In this document: piece after piece, positions 1-4,962 of the stretch | Numbering within the stretch: the stretch's first letter is position 1 | Layout: each line of letters begins with the position of its first letter | Source of the DNA: Phenylobacterium sp. | Lineage (GTDB): Bacteria; Pseudomonadota; Alphaproteobacteria; Caulobacterales; Caulobacteraceae | DNA: 5,393 bases | Assembly (NCBI GenBank): GCA_019264505.1 | Contig: JAHUZY010000417.1 | Coordinates: 1 to 5,393, forward strand | Direction: 5' to 3' | Translations under genes and position numbers: made by a program | Notes under the pieces: model-generated | Told to the model about the DNA's origin: nothing | Databases searched by the model: none | The model's input: the letters and a program-made list of their open reading frames with translations, nothing else

Positions 1-399
1 CCGGAGGACAAGGTGGCCTCGATCAAGAAGTTGGCCGCGGAGGACAAGGTCGCGATGGTCGGGGACGGCGTCAACGATGCGCCGGCCATGGCCAGCGCCA
101 CGGTCGGCATCGCCATGGGTGCGGCAGGCAGCGATGTGGCGCTGGAAACGGCCGACGTCGCGCTGATGGCCGACGACCTCGCGCACTTGCCGTTCGCCGT
201 CGGGCTCAGCCGTCACACGCGCGGCATCATCCTCCAGAACGTGTTCGTTAGCCTCGGCGTCGTCGCGTTTCTCGTGCCGGCGACGATCCTCGGCCTGGGC
301 ATCGGCCCGGCGGTCGCCGTCCACGAGGGCTCGACGCTCCTGGTGGTCTTCAACGCCCTGCGTCTTCTGGCCTATCGCGACCCGGCGCGTGCGGCGTGA
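1..399 (+). CDS. Heavy-metal P1B-type ATPase, C-terminal fragment (P1B-4-like)
   Basis: The last 132 residues of an inner-membrane metal-translocating P-type ATPase; the 5' part lies before the window and the frame is open from base 1. The catalytic-domain hinge motif GDGVNDAPA is at residues 21-29. It is followed by the usual A(M)[10 protein letters not shown](T)ADVAL segment and two C-terminal membrane helices at about residues 73-97 and 100-124. The last helix carries HEGST (108-112) and then NALRLL. In established P1B classification, HEG(G/S)T in TM8 marks P1B-4 pumps (CoaT/CtpD/CzcP/PfeT; Co2+, Zn2+ or Fe2+), whereas ZntA-type P1B-2 pumps have Asp in this region. The family assignment is therefore firm. 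The metal is inferred, because the TM6 SPC/CPC motif and the N-terminus are not visible. The TGA stop overlaps the GTG start of the next gene (GTGA), so the two are probably co-translated. Confidence 0.95.
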   Translation, partial: PEDKVASIKKLAAEDKVAMVGDGVNDAPAMASATVGIAMGAAGSDVALETADVALMADDLAHLPFAVGLSRHTRGIILQNVFVSLGVVAFLVPATILGLGIGPAVAVHEGSTLLVVFNALRLLAYRDPARAA

Positions 400-1313
400 C
401 GCCGGATCAGATCGACGTCCTGATTGTCGGAGGCGGCCCCGCAGGACTGACCGCCGCGATCTATCTCACCCGCTATCACCGTCGGGTGGTCGTCGTGGAT
501 GACGGCAATAGCCGGGCGAAATGGATTCCTCGCTCCCACAACCACGCCGGCTTCCCGGACGGAATCAACGGCGAAGACCTGCTCAGACGCATGCGGGAAC
601 AGGCGGAACGCTACGGCGCGACGATCGTAGAGGCTCGTATCGACACCTTGGAAGGCCAAGCCGAGGCCTTCCATGCCCGAGCGGGCGATCTGGCCATTTC
701 CGCGCGCGCGATCCTGCTCGCGACGGGCGTCAAGAACCGACGCCCGTCGATCGACGGCGACACGCATCGCGACGCTCTCAACCGCGGACTGCTGCGTTAC
801 TGCCCGGTCTGCGATGGCTACGAGGCGACCGGCCAAGCGATCGGGGTGCTCGGCGCTGACGCCCACGGTGTCGCCGAAGCGCTTTTCCTGCGCACCTACT
901 CTGATCGGATAACCCTTCTGGCGGCGAAGGTGATCGAACTCGATCCAGACGATCGCGAGGTGCTGCAAAGGGCTGGAATCGCCATCGCGCCATCCCGGCT
1001 CGATCGGCTCGATTTCTCCGGAGACCAAGTCACCGCCCATCTTGCCGGTGGCCAGGACCTGCGCTTCGACACCGTCTATCCTGCGCTCGGCTCGGACAGC
1101 AACAACGCGCTGGCGCGGCAGCTTGGCGTCGAGCTCAGCGAGGAGCAATGCATCGTCGCGGATATCAAGCAGCGAACCAGCGCCGCGGGCGTCTACGCGG
1201 CAGGCGACATCGTCATGTCGCTCGATCAGATCAGCGTCGCCATGGGGCATGCCGCCATCGCAGCGGCGGCGCTGCACAATGACCTTCGCCAAAAGGATGG
1301 CCAATCTCGATAG
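396..1313 (+). CDS. Thioredoxin reductase-like FAD-dependent oxidoreductase
   Basis: A 305-residue cytoplasmic flavoprotein of the class II pyridine nucleotide-disulfide (TrxB) fold, of normal family length. The FAD Rossmann motif GGGPAG is at 12-17, the ILLATG segment at 106-111, the redox pair C136-P-V-C139 followed by DGYE, and the C-terminal FAD motif GVYAAGD at 265-271. The NAD(P)H domain is odd. Where TrxB has GGGNTAVEEA, this protein has [10 protein letters not shown] (153-162), and the HRRD motif that holds the NADPH 2'-phosphate reads LAAK (175-178). It may use NADH weakly, take electrons from another donor, or act as a disulfide/thiol oxidoreductase without NADPH. The GTG start is chosen because it overlaps the ATPase stop by 4 nt and places the FAD motif at the expected distance. 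No clear Shine-Dalgarno is visible, which fits translational coupling. Pairing with a metal pump suggests thiol or metal-redox protection, which is inference. Confidence 0.92.
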   Translation: MTPDQIDVLIVGGGPAGLTAAIYLTRYHRRVVVVDDGNSRAKWIPRSHNHAGFPDGINGEDLLRRMREQAERYGATIVEARIDTLEGQAEAFHARAGDLAISARAILLATGVKNRRPSIDGDTHRDALNRGLLRYCPVCDGYEATGQAIGVLGADAHGVAEALFLRTYSDRITLLAAKVIELDPDDREVLQRAGIAIAPSRLDRLDFSGDQVTAHLAGGQDLRFDTVYPALGSDSNNALARQLGVELSEEQCIVADIKQRTSAAGVYAAGDIVMSLDQISVAMGHAAIAAAALHNDLRQKDGQSR

Positions 1314-1505
1314 ACGCCTTGAGGTTTTACTGGGCCCATGCGACCGCCAGCCCGCCGCGTCCTGGACGGCTTTCGTTACGCTGTGTTGGGGCCGGCCTCG
1401 CCGTCTTACGCCGCCAGTGAGCGTCCATCGTCGCCGGGAGAGCCGCAAGCAGCGCGAGGTTCGCCTCAATGTGCGTGAAAGCGCCCCGCTCTCCTGGGGT
1501 TCCCG

Positions 1506-2288
1506 CTACGGACCGGTCGGCGGCTTACGCTTCCTCGCGGTCATGTTCAGCAGTTCGACGAAGGCCGAGAAGGTCATGGCCGCGTAGATGTAGCCCTTGG
1601 GCACGGCCACGCCGAAGCCGTCCGCGATCAGCACCATGCCGATCATCAGCAGGAAGCCCAGCGCCAGCATCACCACGGTGGGGTTCTTGTTGATGAAGTT
1701 GGCGAGCGGCCCTGCCGCCACCAGCATGAGGGTCACGGCGACAAGGACCGCGACCATCATGATCGGCAAATGCTCGGTCATGCCGACCGCTGTCAGGATC
1801 GAGTCGATCGAGAACACCAGGTCCAGTAGGATGATCTGCAAGATCGCGGCGCCGAAGTTAACCGCGGCTTGCCTGGTAGGGACCAAGACTCCCGGCCCCG
1901 GGTCGGGCTCCACGCTGTGGTGGATCTCCCGCGTCGCCTTCCAGACCAGGAACAGGCCCCCGGCGATCAGGATCAGGTCGCGCCAGGAGAAGGTCAGGTC
2001 GAACGGCGCACGCCCAGAGGCGTCCGGCTGCGGCGAGAAGGGCAAGGAGAAGACCGGCGCCGTCAGCCCGACGATCCAGGCGAGCGCGGCCAGCAGCGCC
2101 AGCCGCAGGCCGAGCGCAAGTCCGATGCCGATCCGCCTCGCCTTGCCGCGCTGATCCTCGGGCAGCTTGTTGGTCAGGATCGAGATGAAGATCAGATTGT
2201 CGATCCCGAGCACGATCTCCATCACGATGAGGGTGAGGAGCGCAGCCCATGCGGTAGGGTCAGCGGCGAGTGTGAGAAGGCTGTCCAT
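1506..2288 (-). CDS. TerC family integral membrane protein (probable Mn2+ exporter)
   Basis: A 260-residue polytopic inner-membrane protein of the TerC family (Alx, YoaE, YkoY relatives). Two family hallmarks are present: EIVLGIDN at 24-31 and the inverted-repeat counterpart DLVFSIDS at 156-163, whose acidic residues lie in the membrane and are the likely cation site. About seven hydrophobic segments are visible (roughly 13-38, 53-78, 104-117, 143-165, 174-193, 204-222 and 232-248). The conserved [23 protein letters not shown] block is at 191-213 (partly degenerate notation). The C-terminus is short and basic (RKRKPP), probably cytoplasmic. Established work links this family to Mn2+ efflux and metalation of exported enzymes. 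The ATG is the only good start, because an in-frame TAG lies five codons upstream. No Shine-Dalgarno sits at normal distance; instead a strong hairpin occupies the leader. The gene converges on the flavoprotein gene, and no convincing terminator is seen between them. Confidence 0.93.
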   Translation of the reverse strand: MDSLLTLAADPTAWAALLTLIVMEIVLGIDNLIFISILTNKLPEDQRGKARRIGIGLALGLRLALLAALAWIVGLTAPVFSLPFSPQPDASGRAPFDLTFSWRDLILIAGGLFLVWKATREIHHSVEPDPGPGVLVPTRQAAVNFGAAILQIILLDLVFSIDSILTAVGMTEHLPIMMVAVLVAVTLMLVAAGPLANFINKNPTVVMLALGFLLMIGMVLIADGFGVAVPKGYIYAAMTFSAFVELLNMTARKRKPPTGP

Positions 2289-2303
2289 GTGCGATCGGGG
2301 CTA

Positions 2304-2331
2304 GTGCGGAGGAGTGTCTCCTTATCCGCAC
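2304..2331 (-). promoter_or_regulatory. Leader hairpin upstream of terC containing an AGGAG
   Basis: Read on the minus strand, this is GTGCGG, ATA, AGGAG, ACA, CTCCT, CCGCAC. It makes an 11-bp stem (6 + 5 bp) with a 3-nt one-sided bulge and a 3-nt loop. It ends 15 nt before the terC ATG and buries an AGGAG, the only Shine-Dalgarno-like sequence in the leader, which lies 29 nt from the start codon and is too far to serve directly. The structure is seen in the sequence; a regulatory role is inferred. There is no T-tract, so it is not a standard intrinsic terminator on either strand. Confidence 0.4.
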
Positions 2332-2371
2332 CCGCGGCATGCTGTCATCCCCAGGAGGCCAGACTACATCG

Positions 2372-2495
2372 CGTGGGGCGAGTAGCAGTGCTGATCCGGC
2401 TTGGCGCCAAACTCGTCGCGAAGACACGGGCCGCGACCGCAGCGGCTACCGCGGTCAATCACGCGCCCAGGCCCTGAAGACCATCGAGACCCACG
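2372..2495 (+). ncRNA. Possible yybP-ykoY-like (Mn2+) riboswitch remnant, opposite strand to terC
   Basis: The plus strand has CGTGGGGCGAGTAGC at 2372-2386 and ATCGAGACCCACG at 2483-2495. CGTGGG (2372-2377) pairs perfectly with CCCACG (2490-2495), closing a domain of about 124 nt. The two flanking motifs resemble the conserved GGGGAGUAGC and GGCnAGACC halves of the yybP-ykoY aptamer. Internal stems are possible (GTCGCG/CGCGAC and GACCGC/GCGGTC). Against the call: two bases are inserted before AGTAGC, the internal conserved loop is not clearly present, and the strand faces away from terC with no plus-strand gene following. It is a weak candidate that needs a covariance-model search. Confidence 0.22.
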
Positions 2496-2754
2496 GACAT
2501 CGGTATCCGCTATAGCCCCAGCGTCGCCGGGGTCTCACCGGAAGGCTACGGACGGCCCGCCGTGACGCCTCCCACTTCGGCCAGGGCGTTTTATGCAAAA
2601 TTCCCCATCGAAGAATCCCACTGTATGATTAGCAATGTCTAAACTTGAAGGATTTAGGCTTTATGGGCGGGATTCAAACAATGTTCTTCAGATGAGGATA
2701 GATTTGAGCAAGATATGCCCGCGATCGCCGCCGCTGCTGGCGCGCATCTTTACG

Positions 2755-3258
2755 TCACCGTATGGAAGAAGGCGCCTTGACCTTCGGCTGACCTTGCCCA
2801 TGGGGGCGCATCTTTCGCCAGACCGTCATTCGCGATATCTTCAGTCTTCGGGCGATCTCCGTGGGTCCCAGGCCGGCTGAGCGCAATTTCCAGATTTCGG
2901 CGTTTAAGCACCGAGGTGGAAGCCTAGCCGCCTGCGTCGGCGGCCGGACCGCCATCAAAACCGCGCGAAGGGCGCGACCGCCGTCCCCGCGGGTCGAGAA
3001 CTCTTCGTGCACGGCGTACAGGATGGCGTGCTTCCGTTCCAGCTGATCCAGGATTTCCAGCGGAGACTGATCGATCACGTGGGCAAGCGACGGCACGACA
3101 AGTTCGTCTCCCTCACCTATGAACTCGAGGATCGAGGCCAAGATGCGTCCCGAGCCGGTCTCTGCCTTTACGACCTCGCAGCCCGCTGTCCGTAGGTCAT
3201 CAGCGATCGTCTCAGGTCCCCGGCGACCTGCACTGATGTAACCGATGCGCAGCCCCAT
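2755..3258 (-). CDS. Inactivated serine recombinase-like protein with HTH (putative DNA-binding regulator)
   Basis: A 167-residue protein resembling the resolvase/invertase fold: GLRIGYIS at 2-9, DDLRTAGCEVV at 20-30, a FIGEGDELVV strand at 46-55 and EILDQLERKHAILYAVHEEFST at 68-89 (family core). A Hin-like helix-turn-helix spans about 120-150 (GLGPTEIARRLKISRMTVWR at 129-148). Aligned by eye to gamma-delta resolvase YARVS, this protein reads YISAG, so Arg8 and the Ser10 nucleophile are replaced by Ser and Gly. LDRLGRD becomes LAHVIDQ, so Arg68 and Arg71 are also gone. It is therefore very unlikely to cut DNA and more likely binds it. The ATG at 3258 is chosen because AGGAG lies 11 nt upstream and the family core begins here; the frame is open further upstream to 3381, but without a ribosome site. 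It is divergent from the DUF411 gene, which suggests it may control that gene. Confidence 0.8.
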   Translation of the reverse strand: MGLRIGYISAGRRGPETIADDLRTAGCEVVKAETGSGRILASILEFIGEGDELVVPSLAHVIDQSPLEILDQLERKHAILYAVHEEFSTRGDGGRALRAVLMAVRPPTQAARLPPRCLNAEIWKLRSAGLGPTEIARRLKISRMTVWRKMRPHGQGQPKVKAPSSIR

Positions 3259-3269
3259 GCTTAGCGTTG

Positions 3270-3274
3270 CTCCT
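3270..3274 (-). promoter_or_regulatory. Ribosome binding site of the recombinase-like gene
   Basis: Minus-strand AGGAG, 11 nt before the ATG at 3258. It fixes the start of the recombinase-like gene against the upstream in-frame ATGs at 3291 and 3348, which lack such a site. Confidence 0.6.
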
Positions 3275-3371
3275 AAATGCGTCCGATCCATAGCCGGGTC
3301 TCTTGAGATCGCGGCGGCAGGCTCGCGTAAATGGTCCCGACAGGCCATATAGGAGTGCGGCGGCGCCGGCC

Positions 3372-3392
3372 CGCAAGTCACCTAAACTTGCG
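3372..3392. promoter_or_regulatory. Perfect 21-bp dyad (7-7-7) in the divergent promoter region
   Basis: CGCAAGT, a 7-nt spacer (CACCTAA), then ACTTGCG: a perfect inverted repeat between the divergent recombinase-like gene and the DUF411 gene, ending 47 nt before the DUF411 ATG. The 7-7-7 geometry is that of MerR-family sites such as the CueR operator, but no MerR gene and no obvious -35/-10 pair flanking the dyad are visible here. It is equally compatible with another dimeric repressor, including the adjacent recombinase-like protein. An operator role is inference. Confidence 0.5.
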
Positions 3393-3439
3393 TCTCCGGC
3401 GTGCGACCGCCTGTCGTGAGGAACTGAAAGGCTAAGGCC

Positions 3440-3907
3440 ATGCTGGCGGTTTCACGGCGCATTGTGCTGACGGCTGCGATCATGGGCCTGCACGGCGTCG
3501 TGACTTCGCTAAGGGCCCAGGCCGCCGGGCGGGCGTTCGTGGTTTATCGGTCATCGGACTGCCAGTGCTGCGAGGGTTGGGTCGCGCATATGATCAAGGC
3601 CGGCTATCAGCCGCAGACGGTGCGGACGGACGATCTTTCGGCGGTTCGCCGCCGCCTTCAAGTTCCGGCTGATCTCGCCGGCTGCCATACCGCCGTGATC
3701 GGCGGCTATGTCATCGAAGGCCATGTGCCGTCGGAGGACGTGACGAGATTTCTGCGCCAACCACCCGCCGCGGCCTTAGGCCTCGCCGTCCCGAGGATGC
3801 CGGTCGGCTCGCCGGGCATGGAGCGGCCTGACGGTATGACGGAGCAATTCTTCACATTGTTGCTGTTGCAAGGAGGCCGCAGACGAATCTTTGTGCGCCA
3901 TCCGTGA
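3440..3907 (+). CDS. DUF411 metal-binding periplasmic protein
   Basis: A 155-residue exported protein of the DUF411 family, which is common in copper/silver and other metal-resistance clusters. The N-terminus has a Tat-like SRRIVL (5-10) and a hydrophobic run, with a likely cleavage after AQA (about residue 28). The mature domain begins with FVVYRSSDCQCCEGWVAHM: the CxCC cysteines are C41, C43 and C44, with W47 and H50. Then come GCHTAVIGGYVIEGHVP (81-97, C82) and MPVGSPGME (120-128), all family hallmarks. One deviation is Arg119 where the family usually has Gly before MP. Length is normal. AAAGG lies 8 nt before the ATG. A thioredoxin-like periplasmic metal-binding role (metal sequestration or delivery) is proposed for the family, but the biochemical function is not established. 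The gene stands alone downstream of a perfect dyad. Confidence 0.93.
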   Translation: MLAVSRRIVLTAAIMGLHGVVTSLRAQAAGRAFVVYRSSDCQCCEGWVAHMIKAGYQPQTVRTDDLSAVRRRLQVPADLAGCHTAVIGGYVIEGHVPSEDVTRFLRQPPAAALGLAVPRMPVGSPGMERPDGMTEQFFTLLLLQGGRRRIFVRHP

Positions 3908-3980
3908 TCCTCAGTCGGATGTACAGGAGCTAAGCTGCACCTCAATATGGCCACACCGCAGTCGCGGCCCGATCTCCGAC

Positions 3981-3996
3981 AGGTCGCTCGCGACCT
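3981..3996. repeat. 16-bp palindrome AGGTCGC-TC-GCGACCT
   Basis: Perfect inverted repeat with a 2-nt centre, 73 bp after the DUF411 stop. As RNA it would be a 6-bp stem with a CUCG tetraloop. No U-tract follows, so it is not a classic terminator. It could be a Rho-independent-like processing hairpin or an operator for the next gene; the role is unknown. Confidence 0.4.
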
Positions 3997-4170
3997 TAGG
4001 GCGACGCAGGGGCCGCCAGTGAAGCGGTTGGGGTGCGCCCCCTCCCTGGGCGAAACGCCTCGCCCTCGTGTGGTGGAAAGACCCAGCAGGTCTCGCGTTT
4101 GACTCGGCGTCGCCTGACGGCCCTCCTCATCCGATCACCGTGGATTTGTTCGATGACATTTCCACTCCCG

Positions 4171-4188
4171 TCCTAAATATGCGTAGGA
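4171..4188. promoter_or_regulatory. TCCTA-N8-TAGGA inverted repeat upstream of the small Cys/His protein
   Basis: A 5-bp inverted repeat overlapping CCTAAATATGCGT (4172-4184), which matches CCTAAACTTGCGT in the DUF411 promoter region (3381-3393) at 11 of 13 positions. A further related CCTAAATGCGT is at 3272-3282. It lies just before the preferred start of the following gene. Shared regulation is inference from three short matches. Confidence 0.25.
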
Positions 4189-4196
4189 TGAAAGGC

Positions 4197-4667
4197 ATGA
4201 TTGGCGCAGTGATCCGAAGTGAGCTCTTCAGCATGGCTTTCTATGCTGCGGGCTCGCGTGAGCGAGCGGCGTCGATAGGAAAGCCACCCTGCGTCGTCGG
4301 CGCCCAAACCCGGCGACCATTGGCATTGTCGGAGGCTCGCCGCCTCTTGGCGGTTGTGGTGCTATTCACTTTCGGCCTAGGCGCACTGGTAAACGGACCT
4401 GCTGCGCACAGCTGGGCTGAGGGCGGTTGGTCCACCACCACGCAGCCGCTCGGCGTTGTCGCCAAGGCGTCGCGCCAGACCAATCAGATCCCTGAGCAAC
4501 GTGTGCCGCAGTGCACCGGGCATTGCGCCGCGCATGCGGTCAGCTTGCCTGTGCTTTCCAGCCAATCCGTCGAGCCCATCGTCAATCGAACGCCTTGGCG
4601 GGTGATCGACGATCAACAGCCACAAAATTCCGTAGCCGCGCGATTGGAACGGCCCCCTCGAAGCTGA
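4197..4667 (+). CDS. Hypothetical small membrane-anchored or exported Cys/His protein
   Basis: Not recognised with certainty. As called it has 156 residues: an N-terminal stretch of about 45, then one hydrophobic segment (ARRLLAVVVLFTFGLGALV, about 47-65) that could be a signal anchor or signal peptide. A low-complexity extracytoplasmic part follows, with C106-T-G-H109-C110-A-A-H113 and a C-terminus ending RLERPPRS. Small proteins with a hydrophobic start, a Cys/His cluster and a PPR-type end are familiar beside metal-efflux genes (DUF2946-like), which fits the neighbours; metal binding is inference. The ATG at 4197 is preferred because AGGA lies 8 nt upstream. The frame is open back to a GTG at 4068, and later starts (ATG 4233, TTG 4317 and 4323) are possible and would place the hydrophobic segment near the N-terminus. 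Codon third positions are less GC-biased than in the flanking genes, so recent transfer or decay is possible. Confidence 0.5.
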   Translation: MIGAVIRSELFSMAFYAAGSRERAASIGKPPCVVGAQTRRPLALSEARRLLAVVVLFTFGLGALVNGPAAHSWAEGGWSTTTQPLGVVAKASRQTNQIPEQRVPQCTGHCAAHAVSLPVLSSQSVEPIVNRTPWRVIDDQQPQNSVAARLERPPRS

Positions 4668-4962
4668 CGTATCGCGCGCCGTGAAGTGGCGGTGACTGCG
4701 TTGCATCGGACCTCTCAGGCCAACTCCGTGGCGCGCACTATGCGTTGTTGTTGGTTGCGAGATCTCTGTTGTGGCGGCGCCGCTAAGGATCCACGTGGCG
4801 TCCTGTCAACGGGTCGACGGGTGGTCCGGAAAGTAGCCGCAGCGCGCCGACCTGGCCCGGCCTCGACGTCAATCCCCCAACACAGCCCTCCTCCACCTCG
4901 CTCCGCCTCATAGACTAGGTTCTGTACACCTCGTTTCGCCCAACGTCAGAAAGGGTGCACCA
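4668..4962. other. 295-bp gene-free interval before the TolC-family gene
   Basis: No coding region or clear terminator is supported on either strand. It contains an 8-bp palindrome CCACGTGG at about 4791-4798 and, just before the TolC gene, a TAGACTAGGTT stretch that could serve as a -10 region, but no convincing -35 partner is visible. The promoter of the TolC gene probably lies here. Confidence 0.4.
4950..4954 (+). promoter_or_regulatory. Ribosome binding site supporting the TTG start
   Basis: AAAGG (within AGAAAGGG, 4948-4955) lies 8 nt before the TTG at 4963. The nearby GTG at 4955 is in another frame and hits TGA after three codons, so the TTG is the supported start of the TolC-family gene. 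Confidence 0.55.

Larger units (their letters stand above)
2289..2754. other. 466-bp gene-free interval with AT-rich island
   Basis: No convincing coding region on either strand. From left to right it holds the terC leader hairpin, the riboswitch-like candidate, two GC-rich dyads (CCCCaGCG/CGCcGGGG at 2516-2532, and ACGG/CCGT around 2548-2563), and then an abrupt compositional change. Bases 2591-2710 contain 46 G or C in 120 (38%), against well over 60% on both sides. Inside the island GAATCCC (2613-2619) and GGGATTC (2669-2675) form a perfect 7-bp inverted repeat 49 bp apart, and CTAAA/TTTAG flank 2640-2657. The island directly follows the recombinase-like gene on its 3' side and looks like a transferred or site-specific-recombination remnant, which is inference. 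Confidence 0.55.

Noticed and set aside
1338..1466. 42-codon frame between the flavoprotein and terC genes
   Set aside because: No ribosome site, low-complexity Pro/Ser/Arg product; more likely noncoding sequence between convergent genes.
372..1469. Long 365-codon minus-strand reading frame
   Set aside because: Lies antisense to the flavoprotein gene, which has clear family motifs. The translated product is Arg/Asp-rich and featureless, typical of GC-rich shadow frames.
1484..1499. CCCC-N8-GGGG hairpin between convergent genes as a terminator
   Set aside because: Only 4 bp of stem and no T-tract on either strand.
1597..2477. Two long plus-strand frames (1597-2154 and 1869-2477)
   Set aside because: Antisense to terC, no recognisable domain, composition typical of shadow frames; the second also runs into the terC leader.
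2635..2880. 81-codon plus-strand frame starting in the AT-rich island
   Set aside because: More than half is antisense to the recombinase-like gene, with no ribosome site or domain.
3259..3381. 41-residue N-terminal extension of the recombinase-like protein
   Set aside because: The extension has no ribosome site, does not resemble the recombinase N-terminus and would cover the promoter dyad, whereas the ATG at 3258 has AGGAG at good spacing.
3947..4102. 51-codon frame with ATG between DUF411 and the Cys/His gene
   Set aside because: The nearest AGGAG is over 20 nt upstream, the product is Arg/Pro-rich without features, and it overlaps the possible upstream extension of the next frame.
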